This document shows positions 1 to 5,467 of a stretch of DNA of 5,467 bases, in pieces. The position numbers and the translations under genes were made by a program. The stretch is from Candidatus Cloacimonadota bacterium (lineage in GTDB: Bacteria > Cloacimonadota > Cloacimonadia > JGIOTU-2), in assembly GCA_030628975.1 (NCBI GenBank), contig DAOVPZ010000087.1, positions 1 to 5,467 on the forward strand, read 5' to 3'. Position 1 is the first letter of the stretch; each line of letters opens with the position of its first letter. Below the pieces are notes generated by a model. The model was given only the letters and a program-made list of their open reading frames with translations, had not been told where the DNA came from and searched no databases.

Positions 1-490
1 CCTGTATATCAACATTATTATCAACATGTTTACCACCATTAAGCACATTAAACATTGGAATTGGCAGAATTTTCGCATTGACACCACCAATATAACGATA
101 TATAGGCAAGCCCAATTCATTTGCAGATGCTCTAGCAATTACTATTGAAACAGCTAAAATAGCATTTGCTCCTAACCTCTCCTTGTTTGAAGTACCATCT
201 AAATCTATCATTATTTTGTCTATTCTGACCTGATTTATACTTTCTTCTCCAATCAATGCTGGTGCGATTATTTCATTAATATTTTTAACCGCTTTTAACA
301 CACCTTTGCTGTGATATCTGTCAGGATCTCCATCTCTAAGCTCAAATGCTTCATATTTTCCTGTTGAGGCTCCAGAAGGCACAGCCCCTCTACCAAAAGC
401 CCCAGATTCCAAAACAACATCAACTTCAACTGTAGGATTTCCACGAGAATCTAAAATTTCTCTTCCATAAATAGATACTATTTCGGACAT
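1..490 (-). CDS. eno: Enolase, amino-terminal 163 codons (cut by the left window edge)
   Basis: Enolase (2-phospho-D-glycerate hydro-lyase) interconverts 2-phosphoglycerate and phosphoenolpyruvate in cytoplasmic glycolysis and gluconeogenesis. In other bacteria it can also be part of the RNA degradosome. The reading frame is open from ATG at 490 to the window edge. Visible family signatures are the opening IYGREILDSRGNPTVEVDV, the mobile active-site loop VPSGASTG (residues 38-45) followed by EAFELRDGD, the stretch RLGANAILAVS, and NGGKHVDNNVDIQ (151-163). H155 and Q163 correspond by motif to E. coli H158 and Q166. The window ends one residue before the expected catalytic Glu, so the metal ligands and general-base Lys are not visible. 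The start is supported by AGAGGT at 500-495, four bases upstream. It lies 31 bases after the 93-residue gene on the same strand, so it is probably the distal gene of a gmhA operon. Identification is secure, and nothing in the visible part looks damaged. Confidence 0.97.
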   Translation of the reverse strand, partial: MSEIVSIYGREILDSRGNPTVEVDVVLESGAFGRGAVPSGASTGKYEAFELRDGDPDRYHSKGVLKAVKNINEIIAPALIGEESINQVRIDKIMIDLDGTSNKERLGANAILAVSIVIARASANELGLPIYRYIGGVNAKILPIPMFNVLNGGKHVDNNVDIQ

Positions 491-521
491 TTTTACCTCT
501 AACTTTAATTTTATAATTTAT

Positions 522-803
522 TTATTCTTTTATCACATATTCTATCTTTTTCCCTTTAATATAAAGGAATTTTGGTTTTCTGGGAAAATCCTTTTTCTTT
601 ATTTTGTCTGAATCACCTTCCTCTTCAATTCTCCAAACTTCCCACCTTTCGCCACTACCATCAACACAAAAAGTAACTTTCTTTTCAATAAAATCATCAA
701 TTACAAACTGAATGCTTTCTAAAGTTCCAATTTTAGTTACTGGAACACAGAATTTTTTTGCATCATACACATATTTTTCTTCTGATTTTTTCTTTCTTCC
801 CAT
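522..803 (-). CDS. Small charged protein of unknown function (93 aa)
   Basis: I do not recognise this family. The protein is 93 residues, very rich in Lys and Glu, and begins MGRKKKSEEK. It has no signal peptide and no membrane segment, so it is probably cytoplasmic. A central stretch with W54 and W57 (RWEVWRIEEEG) follows an alternating hydrophobic segment (about residues 29-47), and the end (FLYIKGKKIEYVIKE) looks like beta strand. This would suit a small mixed alpha/beta fold. There are two cysteines, C19 and C46, which is not enough for a zinc site. It is very likely a real gene: an excellent Shine-Dalgarno AAGGAGA at 814-808 sits four bases before the ATG, it begins 15 bases after the gmhA stop, and eno begins 31 bases after its own stop. 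That places it in a gmhA-eno operon, but the position alone does not reveal its function. Codon and base composition resemble the neighbours. Confidence 0.82.
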   Translation of the reverse strand: MGRKKKSEEKYVYDAKKFCVPVTKIGTLESIQFVIDDFIEKKVTFCVDGSGERWEVWRIEEEGDSDKIKKKDFPRKPKFLYIKGKKIEYVIKE

Positions 804-818
804 CTTATCTCCTTGTTA

Positions 819-1400
819 TCATATTTCTTTTTTAAAATATATTTCTTCCACTAACTGACATAAGATATGTCCAATTGTAATGTGTGCTTCCTGAATTCGG
901 GCTGTATTATTATTAATAACAACAATAGAAATGTCTGCAATGTTCTTGATTTTACCACCATCCTTGCCAGAAAGAAGTAAAGTCCTAATTCCCATATCTC
1001 TGGCAACTTCAAAAGCTTTATATACATTTGAAGAGTTTCCACTTGTACTAATGCCAATCAAAAAATCACTTTTATTACCCAATCCTTCAATCTGCCTAGC
1101 AAATATATTTTCAAATCCATAATCATTCCCACAAGCAGTTATTAATGAAGTGTTAGTTGTTAGTGCAAGGGCTGGTAGAGATTGTCTGTTGAAATCACTC
1201 CTAAAACGCACAACAAATTCTGTTGCAATATGCTGGGCATCTGCTGCACTACCTCCATTACCACAAAGCATAATCTTTCCACCATTCTGTAAGGTTTGGC
1301 TCATCTCTTTTGCTGAAGTTATCAAATCTTCAGTAAAATCCAATAATGAATCAATTGTTTTGATATGCTCTTTAATACATAATTGAATAATATTTTTCAT
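819..1400 (-). CDS. gmhA: Sedoheptulose 7-phosphate isomerase (phosphoheptose isomerase)
   Basis: GmhA converts sedoheptulose 7-phosphate to D-glycero-D-manno-heptose 7-phosphate, the first step toward ADP-heptose for the LPS inner core (or GDP-heptose for S-layer glycans). It is a cytoplasmic SIS-domain enzyme, usually tetrameric and zinc-dependent. The 193 residues match the family length (E. coli 192). Visible are the sugar-phosphate loop CGNGGSAADAQH (46-57), TEFVVRF, ALTTNTSLITACGNDYGFE (79-97), the second SIS loop GISTSGNSSNV (116-126), and TARIQEAHITIGHIL (166-180). H57, E61, Q170 and H178 correspond by motif to E. coli H61, E65, Q172 and H180 (zinc ligands and catalytic residues), so the active site looks complete. 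The ATG at 1400 is preceded by AAAGG at 1411-1407. It is the first gene of a probable gmhA / 93-aa gene / eno operon. DiaA is a paralogous SIS protein, but the TARIQE...H ending and the full catalytic set favour GmhA. Confidence 0.95.
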   Translation of the reverse strand: MKNIIQLCIKEHIKTIDSLLDFTEDLITSAKEMSQTLQNGGKIMLCGNGGSAADAQHIATEFVVRFRSDFNRQSLPALALTTNTSLITACGNDYGFENIFARQIEGLGNKSDFLIGISTSGNSSNVYKAFEVARDMGIRTLLLSGKDGGKIKNIADISIVVINNNTARIQEAHITIGHILCQLVEEIYFKKEI

Positions 1401-1424
1401 ATTAAACCTTTATTACTTTTTTTA

Positions 1425-1453
1425 ATTATAGTGTGAAATAATTTCAAAAAAAA
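1425..1453 (-). promoter_or_regulatory. Possible promoter ahead of gmhA
   Basis: On the minus strand a perfect TATAAT lies at 1430-1425, with a T-rich tract (1453-1448) 17 bases upstream in the -35 position. The tract is not a TTGACA match. The site falls in the 92-base gap between the rodA stop and the gmhA start and leaves a leader of about 20 bases carrying the AAAGG ribosome binding site. The gap is the longest between the minus-strand protein genes here, so a promoter is expected. In DNA this AT-rich, however, a lone TATAAT has limited weight. Confidence 0.35.
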
Positions 1454-1492
1454 ATATTAGTATTATTTAAACCTGCAAGAAATCCAATGTAT

Positions 1493-2719
1493 TTATTCAA
1501 TAAACCCTCTTTCTGCTGCAAATTTTATAACAAGCCCGACTGAAGCCATATTTACTATAAGATTACTACCACCATAACTTATAAACGGGAGAGGAATTCC
1601 AACCACTGGGAAAATTCCGATATTCATTCCAATATTTATCACTATCTGACATATAATACAAGTTAGTATCCCAGCAATAGTTAATTGTTTCCTCCTATCT
1701 TGAATTTTCTTAAGAATACATATTCCTCGCCAAATCAATAATAAAAATAACAAAATTAAAAAAGCACACCCAATAAAACCTAACTCCTCACCAATAACTG
1801 AAAATATGAAATCCGTCCGTTGTTCAGGTAAAAAAGCAAGATTCTTTTGAGTGCCCCGGAATAATCCTTTACCAAATATTCCACCCGAACCGACGGCAAT
1901 TTTAGACTGAATTATCTGATATCCACTACCCATTACATCTCGTGAGGGATCAATAAATGTGAGGATTCGTTCCTGCTGATATCCTTTTAAATGATTCCAA
2001 AAATAAGGAGTAAGAAAAGATAAGAAAAAATTACCTGCAAAAATAAACCCAGATAAAACAAAAGATGACTTTCTTAACAACAAAATTATCAATAGAAGGA
2101 TGTCAAAAATAATCCATAAAACCAAAGAAAATCCTGCAATTATGCTGATAAGTGGGGAAAGTAACAAAATAATAACAACAAAAGGTATCCCTGCAAAATA
2201 GAGCATTGGAAGACAAAATGTAAAAAATATCAAAGCACTTCCCAAATCAGGTTCTTTAAGTATCAATAATAAAGGAAGTAAGATGATTAAAAAGGAAAAC
2301 ACAATTATCTTCCACTTTTGTAAAAATTGTTTTGAAATAATTTTTGCTATGAGCAATATGGTAGCGATCTTTGCAAATTCAGAAGGTTGAAGCCCAAATC
2401 CTCCAAAACTTATCCAGCGATGAACTCCTTTGATTGCTGGTAAAAATAGAATCAATAATAATAGCAATACTGTAACTACATAGAATGGAACAACAAGAAT
2501 ATCAATAATAACTTCAGGAATATATAGAATAAGTATAAAAACTGCAATTCCAATCATCATCCAGATCAACTGCTTTTTATAATGATCACTCAGGATGACT
2601 TTTTCACCTGTCCTTTGCATGGATGCACTATAAATAGTTATTTCACCAAAAATCAGTAATAGTATTAGAATAATTAACAAAAACCAATCAATCTGCCTTG
2701 TAAATTCTTTTGTAATCAT
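1493..2719 (-). CDS. rodA: Rod-shape SEDS peptidoglycan glycosyltransferase RodA
   Basis: RodA polymerises lipid II into glycan strands in the inner membrane, working with the transpeptidase PBP2 in the elongasome. The 408-residue protein has about ten hydrophobic membrane segments, starting with residues 12-32. SEDS signatures in order are GVHRWISFGGFGLQPSEFAKI (98-118), KEPDLGSALIF (155-165), the long loop DPSRDVMGSGYQIIQSKIAVGSGGI (257-281), GKGLFRGTQKNLAFLPEQRTDFIF (283-306), and PVVGIPLPFISYGGS (371-385). D303 in RTDFIF matches the essential E. coli RodA D262. The loop wording (QSKIAVGSGG, LPEQRTDFIF) favours RodA over FtsW. It is somewhat longer than E. coli RodA (370 aa), within the range seen in other phyla. 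ATG at 2719 starts 12 bases after the comM stop, with only a poor Shine-Dalgarno sequence (AAAGA-like). Its translation may therefore depend on coupling to comM. No mre or PBP2 gene is adjacent in this window. Confidence 0.94.
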   Translation of the reverse strand: MITKEFTRQIDWFLLIILILLLIFGEITIYSASMQRTGEKVILSDHYKKQLIWMMIGIAVFILILYIPEVIIDILVVPFYVVTVLLLLLILFLPAIKGVHRWISFGGFGLQPSEFAKIATILLIAKIISKQFLQKWKIIVFSFLIILLPLLLILKEPDLGSALIFFTFCLPMLYFAGIPFVVIILLLSPLISIIAGFSLVLWIIFDILLLIILLLRKSSFVLSGFIFAGNFFLSFLTPYFWNHLKGYQQERILTFIDPSRDVMGSGYQIIQSKIAVGSGGIFGKGLFRGTQKNLAFLPEQRTDFIFSVIGEELGFIGCAFLILLFLLLIWRGICILKKIQDRRKQLTIAGILTCIICQIVINIGMNIGIFPVVGIPLPFISYGGSNLIVNMASVGLVIKFAAERGFIE

Positions 2720-2731
2720 TTAATTATATCT

Positions 2732-4276
2732 TTATAACCAATACTTTCTATCAAGACTACGATATTGGATTGCTTCGCTTATATGTTCAGGTTTGATATC
2801 AATACTTTTATCTAAATCAGCTATTGTGCGAGATACTTTCAAAATTCTATCATACGCACGCGCAGAAAGACCAAGTTTCTCAATGGCAATCTTTAAAAGT
2901 TGTTTACATTCTTGGTTTATCCTGCAATACATCCTGATATGTTTTGACTCCATATTAGCATTTGAAAATATATTTTTTTTCTCAGCAAATCGCTCAAGTT
3001 GAATTTTTCTCGCTTCATTCACTCTGTTTCGTATATCTACTGATTTCTCCCCTTTGGGATCCGTAGAAAGTTCATCATACTTTACTGCTGGTACCTCAAC
3101 ATGAATATCTATTCTATCTAACAGTGGACCAGAAATGCGTGAAATATATTTTTGAATAATCGCTGGTGTGCAAGTACAAACATGCCCTTTCACATTACTT
3201 CCAAAATATCCACAAGGGCATGGGTTCATTGATGCTACAAGCATAAAGTTGGCAGGAAAGGTCAAAGATTGCACTGCCCGTGAGATTGTTACAATTCCAT
3301 CCTCCAAAGGTTGACGCATAACCTCTAAAACGGTTTTCTTGAATTCAAGCAATTCATCAAGAAATAGAACTCCATTGTGAGCAAGAGAAACTTCACCGGG
3401 TTTAGGATAACTACCACCACCTATTAATGCAACATCACTAATAGTATGATGAGGGGAGCGAAAAGGTCTTACTGCGACAAGTGAATGCTCTGATTGTAGG
3501 TTACCAACAACGGAATGAATCTTGGTAGTTGTTAGGGCTTCCTCCAAAGTCATTTCAGTTAAAATAGATGGTACCCGTCGAGCAAGCATTGTTTTTCCTG
3601 CTCCAGGTGGTCCAATCATCAGGATATTATGACTTCCTGCGGCTGCAACCTCTAATGCTCTCTTCACATTATACTGTCCCTTCACATCAAACATATCAAT
3701 AGTATCAACTCTTTCTTTCTCAAAAATTGATGATAAGTTTATCTTAATGGGAGATATATCCAATTCATTGTGTAAAAACGCAATACATTCTTTCAAATTA
3801 TTTACAGGATATACAGAAATACCCTCCACAACAGCAGCTTCTTTTGCATTCTCTTCTGGAACAATAATTCCTTTAAGTCCATTATCCCTTGCTGATAAAG
3901 TTATTGGTAAAATACCCCTAATTGGTCTAACTTCTCCGTTTAAGGAAAGCTCGCCAACAAGTCCAAACTTATCAAGATAATTGGGAGAAATCTGCTTTAA
4001 TGAAGAAAGCAAAGCAATAGCAATTGGCAGGTCGAATGCGACACCCTCTTTTTTCACATCAGCAGGAGCTAGATTTACAGTATAAGCTTTTGCGGGAAAG
4101 TAATAATTGTTGTTCCTAATCGCTGTTATCACACGGTCTTTGCTTTCTTTTACAGAATTAGCAGGTAATCCTACCATAGAGAAATATGGCATAGATGAAG
4201 ACTTTGCATCCATTTCTACATCAATTGGTATTGCGTCAATGCCTATTATTGAAAATGAAATTACTTTTGTAAACAT
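2732..4276 (-). CDS. comM: YifB/ComM family Mg-chelatase-like AAA+ ATPase
   Basis: ComM-type proteins are cytoplasmic AAA+ ATPases. In naturally competent bacteria ComM is a hexameric helicase that promotes branch migration during transformation. The family is widespread in non-competent species, where its role is less clear. From ATG 4276 the protein has 514 residues, the usual length. An amino-terminal Lon-protease-like ChlI domain comes first (MFTKVISFSIIGIDA, then MVGLPANSVKESKDRV), followed by Walker A GPPGAGKT (222-229) and Walker B GVLFLDE (302-308). Next are the Cys cluster NPCPCGY (351-357) plus CTC (367-369), the arginine-finger segment GPLLDRIDIH (R388), and the carboxy-terminal LSARAYDRILKVSRTIADL (470-488). 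All key residues are present. The frame extends upstream to ATG 4300 and TTG 4312, but family alignment favours 4276. None of the three has a clear Shine-Dalgarno sequence. It is probably cotranscribed with rodA, 12 bases downstream. Confidence 0.95.
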   Translation of the reverse strand: MFTKVISFSIIGIDAIPIDVEMDAKSSSMPYFSMVGLPANSVKESKDRVITAIRNNNYYFPAKAYTVNLAPADVKKEGVAFDLPIAIALLSSLKQISPNYLDKFGLVGELSLNGEVRPIRGILPITLSARDNGLKGIIVPEENAKEAAVVEGISVYPVNNLKECIAFLHNELDISPIKINLSSIFEKERVDTIDMFDVKGQYNVKRALEVAAAGSHNILMIGPPGAGKTMLARRVPSILTEMTLEEALTTTKIHSVVGNLQSEHSLVAVRPFRSPHHTISDVALIGGGSYPKPGEVSLAHNGVLFLDELLEFKKTVLEVMRQPLEDGIVTISRAVQSLTFPANFMLVASMNPCPCGYFGSNVKGHVCTCTPAIIQKYISRISGPLLDRIDIHVEVPAVKYDELSTDPKGEKSVDIRNRVNEARKIQLERFAEKKNIFSNANMESKHIRMYCRINQECKQLLKIAIEKLGLSARAYDRILKVSRTIADLDKSIDIKPEHISEAIQYRSLDRKYWL

Positions 4277-4284
4277 AGTTAAAA

Positions 4285-4312
4285 AATGTAAAAGACTCAT
4301 TTTATGAGTCAA
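4285..4312 (-). promoter_or_regulatory. Possible comM promoter, giving a nearly leaderless message
   Basis: On the minus strand TTGACT (4312-4307, five of six matches to TTGACA) is followed after 16 bases by TACATT (4290-4285, four of six matches to TATAAT). Transcription would begin about 4279-4277, directly at the preferred comM ATG (4276). This fits the absence of a Shine-Dalgarno sequence there. The promoter spacer is largely filled by a 17-base palindrome (4294-4310). It is a sequence match only. The region is AT-rich, and promoter consensus in this lineage may differ from sigma-70. Confidence 0.35.
4294..4310. repeat. 17-base palindrome between the comM -35 and -10 elements
   Basis: GACTCAT, three T, ATGAGTC is a perfect inverted repeat with 7-base arms. 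It overlaps the end of the candidate comM -35 and fills most of the spacer, which is where a repressor operator would sit. In RNA it could instead form a short hairpin. On the minus strand it is followed by T-rich sequence, but the stem is only 7 pairs and not GC-rich, so an efficient terminator is unlikely. Perfect 7-base arms are expected by chance a few times in a window this size, so only the location makes it notable. Confidence 0.4.
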
Positions 4313-4403
4313 GTAAAAAAACTCGACTTATCAAAATAATTAAAAAAGAAATGTAAAAGTTGAGGACAACTTATATGAAAGTGAAAAAATATGGAGGTAA
4401 ATT

Positions 4404-4603
4404 ATGCGTGTATTGGTAAGAAGTCTTTTAGCAGGTATGATTTTTTTATACTGGTGTTTCCCGTGAGCAGTTATTCTCAAATCACTATTGAAGATACTGA
4501 CATCCCCAACACAGTAGGTACAGAGCTAATTTATGTAATATATTTTTATCGTCTCACAGGGAAGAATATTCAGCAGATTCGTAAGATGGTAATTTTGCGT
4601 TAA
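4404..4603 (+). pseudogene. Remnant of a secreted protein: frameshifted signal peptide joined to a carboxy-terminal tail
   Basis: GGAGG (4393-4397) sits six bases before ATG 4404, which opens MRVLVRSLLAGMIF, a typical signal-peptide start (two Arg, then a hydrophobic core). The frame stops at TGA 4464-4466. The adjacent frame, entered by one extra base in the T7 run (4441-4447), continues the hydrophobic core as ILVFPVSSYSQ, a good signal-peptidase site. It then runs ITIEDTDIPNTVGTELIYV, in the style of the mature start of FCB-type exported proteins. About 4537 the text jumps to IYFYRLTGKNIQQIRKMVILR and TAA. This closely resembles the last ~20 residues of type IX/FlgD-like sorting tails, normally of the form GIYFYRL...TRKMVxLR. 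The simplest reading is a gene that lost its whole middle by internal deletion and also suffered a one-base slip. An ATG at 4391 in the second frame could express 70 residues but has no ribosome binding site. The original function cannot be recovered. It is the only plus-strand gene in the window, divergent from comM. Confidence 0.68.
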
Positions 4604-4727
4604 ATATTTATGTTATAAGTTGTCTGAGCACTTTGGCTCGAAAGATACATAATAATTTGGATCTTATATTCTAAAATTGAGAATAATTCGAAATTAGATT
4701 TATATAATCGTATATATTAGAAAAGAC

Positions 4728-4804
4728 TGGCACGCCAGAGAGGACTCGAACCTCTGACCCACAGCTTAGAAGGCTGTTGCTCTATCCGGCTGAGCTACTG
4801 GCGC
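4728..4804 (-). tRNA. tRNA-Arg (anticodon TCT)
   Basis: A complete 77-base cloverleaf is read on the minus strand. The acceptor is GCGCCAG with CTGGCGT (ending in a G1:U72 wobble), the D stem is GCTC/GAGC, and the anticodon stem ACAGC/GCTGT encloses loop CTTCTAA, giving anticodon TCT for AGA codons. The T stem is AGAGG/CCTCT with loop TTCGAGT, then discriminator G and an encoded CCA (4730-4728). AGA is a common Arg codon in such AT-rich genes. It lies downstream of an intrinsic terminator that follows tRNA-Met, so it needs read-through or its own promoter. Only a weak TATAGG-like -10 is seen about 15 bases upstream. No convincing terminator follows it. Confidence 0.96.
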
Positions 4805-4840
4805 ACATAAGCATCCTATAACCCACTAAAATGATTGGGT

Positions 4841-4866
4841 AAAAAAATCTGCCTTTTTGCAGGCAG
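4841..4866 (-). terminator. Intrinsic terminator after tRNA-Met
   Basis: On the minus strand CTGCCT (4866-4861), a six-base loop GCAAAA and AGGCAG (4854-4849) form a perfect 6-pair GC-rich stem, followed by A and seven T (4847-4841). It begins 27 bases after the 3' end of tRNA-Met, the usual place to end a tRNA transcript. The stem is short but well formed, and no U-tract exists on the plus side, so it acts on minus-strand transcripts. Confidence 0.75.
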
Positions 4867-4893
4867 TAAAAATCCCCCAAAGAGCAATAAAAT

Positions 4894-4970
4894 TGGTAGC
4901 GATGCAGGGACTCGAACCCCGGACCAATGGATTATGATTCCACTGCTCTAACCAACTGAGCTACATCGCC
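4894..4970 (-). tRNA. tRNA-Met (anticodon CAT), probably the elongator
   Basis: A complete 77-base cloverleaf is read on the minus strand. The acceptor is GGCGATG with CATCGCT (G1:U72 wobble), the D stem is GCTC/GAGC, and the anticodon stem GTGGA/TCCAT encloses loop ATCATAA with anticodon CAT. The T stem is CGGGG/CCCTG with one G:U pair and loop TTCGAGT, then discriminator A and an encoded CCA. It is not the initiator, because it lacks the unpaired position 1 and the initiator-type anticodon stem. CAT tRNAs can also be tRNA-Ile2 (lysidine-modified). The acceptor stem resembles elongator Met of other bacteria, so Met is preferred but not proven. Only three bases separate it from tRNA-fMet upstream, so the two are surely cotranscribed. 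Confidence 0.9.
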
Positions 4971-4973
4971 AAA

Positions 4974-5050
<77 letters not shown>

Positions 5051-5065
5051 CTATTTATATTACTA

Positions 5066-5093
5066 AAAATATTGTTAAACCTTAATTTGTCAA
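5066..5093 (-). promoter_or_regulatory. Probable promoter of the tRNA-fMet/tRNA-Met transcript
   Basis: On the minus strand a perfect TTGACA (5093-5088) is followed after 16 bases by TATTTT (5071-5066, four of six matches to TATAAT). The predicted start near 5059 leaves a short leader of under ten bases before tRNA-fMet at 5050. It lies in the 69-base gap between the tail of the exported-protein gene (stop at 5120) and the tRNAs, where a stable-RNA promoter is expected. The exact -35 match is the strongest part of the evidence. Confidence 0.55.
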
Positions 5094-5119
5094 GGAAATT
5101 AGAATGCAAACTTACAAAA

Positions 5120-5467
5120 TTACTTCTCACCAATCACCATTGTCTTTGTTTTCTGGAAAATTTTTCCACTCTGTTTGCCAGTAGCTTCTAAATGCACAAT
5201 ATATATTCCGATTGGTACAACTCTTCCATTGTCATCTTTACAATTCCATATAATTGCACCTTTAGAACCGAGCCATTCCTGGTCAGAGAGCCAGCGAATC
5301 ATTCTACCTCTCATATCAAAAATTCGTACATTTACTTTTGATAAAGCTTCTGGCAGGTTGTATTCAATCAAAACTGAGTTTTTCTCTCGTAAAGAAACAG
5401 GATTGGGGTTAATGGATAATTTAACTTTTGGACTTATCATTTCAATATGCAAACTATTTTCCCCTCC
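5120..5467 (-). CDS. Carboxy-terminal end of a large exported protein with a FlgD-like/sorting-tail domain (cut by the right window edge)
   Basis: The frame is open to the right edge and gives 115 residues before the stop at 5122-5120. The segment KLSINPNPVS (16-25) is the usual start of the module. It is followed by a beta-sandwich pattern: VLIEYNLPEALSKVNVRIFD, RGRMIRWL, AIIWNCKDDNGRVVPIGIYI, and VHLEATGK leading to KTMVIGEK. This is the FlgD-Ig-like or type IX-style tail found at the ends of exported proteins in FCB-related bacteria, including lamin-tail-domain proteins. There it anchors or targets the protein after Sec export. The body that would name the protein lies outside the window. 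TTG at 5452, preceded by GGAGGGG at 5467-5461, could be mistaken for a start. A gene consisting only of this tail with no signal peptide is unlikely, so I treat it as partial. Confidence 0.8.
   Translation of the reverse strand, partial: GGENSLHIEMISPKVKLSINPNPVSLREKNSVLIEYNLPEALSKVNVRIFDMRGRMIRWLSDQEWLGSKGAIIWNCKDDNGRVVPIGIYIVHLEATGKQSGKIFQKTKTMVIGEK

Noticed and set aside
1440..1470. T-rich tract with weak AAATA/TATTT pairing after rodA as a terminator.
   Set aside because: The stem has only A:T pairs and would not be stable. The T-run more likely belongs to an upstream promoter element.
4284..4359. Eleven-base direct repeat (AAATGTAAAAG) at 4284-4294 and 4349-4359.
   Set aside because: It is low-complexity AT-rich sequence with only two copies 65 bases apart, so it is easily explained by chance.
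4357..4372. Hairpin AAGTTG-AGGA-CAACTT upstream of the secreted-protein remnant.
   Set aside because: The stem has only 6 pairs and no U-tract, and no promoter fits around it. It may be chance.
4391..4603. A genuine 70-residue protein starting at ATG 4391.
   Set aside because: The GGAGG lies inside that frame's second to third codons and serves ATG 4404. The amino end in this frame looks random, whereas the 4404 frame encodes a textbook signal-peptide start.
4660..4690. Inverted repeat TATTCT...AGAATA as a possible terminator after tRNA-Arg.
   Set aside because: The stem is 6 pairs, nearly all A:T, with no run of T following it on the minus strand.
5120..5452. A complete small gene starting at TTG 5452 with GGAGGGG upstream.
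   Set aside because: The product would be a bare sorting-tail module without a signal peptide, and the frame stays open to the window edge. A partial large gene is more plausible.

Overview
This AT-rich window carries ordinary bacterial housekeeping genes, almost all on the minus strand, plus a three-tRNA cluster and the ends of two secreted-protein genes. GmhA (ADP-heptose/LPS pathway) points to a diderm, and RodA to a rod-shaped cell wall. The carboxy-terminal tail module at 5120-5467 and the secreted-protein remnant at 4404-4603 are of the kind common in the FCB group and nearby candidate phyla (for example Cloacimonadota, WOR-3, Marinimicrobia). That placement is inferred from protein style alone. 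TGA, TAA and ordinary start codons are used in the standard way.

Layout, read along the minus strand from high to low coordinates. (1) 5467-5120: the last 115 residues of a large exported protein, cut by the window edge. (2) 5093-4728: a promoter-like site, then tRNA-fMet, tRNA-Met(CAT), an intrinsic terminator, and tRNA-Arg(TCT), all with encoded CCA. (3) 4603-4404, on the plus strand: the decayed remnant of another secreted protein. It keeps its ribosome binding site, signal peptide, first mature residues and last roughly 20 residues, but the middle is missing and a T-run carries a frameshift. (4) 4276-2732 comM/yifB and 2719-1493 rodA, 12 bases apart and probably one transcript. (5) After a 92-base gap with a possible promoter: gmhA (1400-819), a 93-residue protein of unknown function (803-522), and the first 163 codons of eno (490 to the left edge). 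These last three are tightly spaced, each with a good Shine-Dalgarno sequence, and look like one operon. The 124 bases at 4604-4727 hold nothing I can identify.

I found no phage, CRISPR, insertion sequence, defence or novel multi-gene system. The observations most worth following are the internally deleted secreted-protein gene, with its T7 frameshift sitting in a phase-correct slippery heptamer, and the initiator tRNA in which the normally invariant G29:C41 pair is A29:U41.
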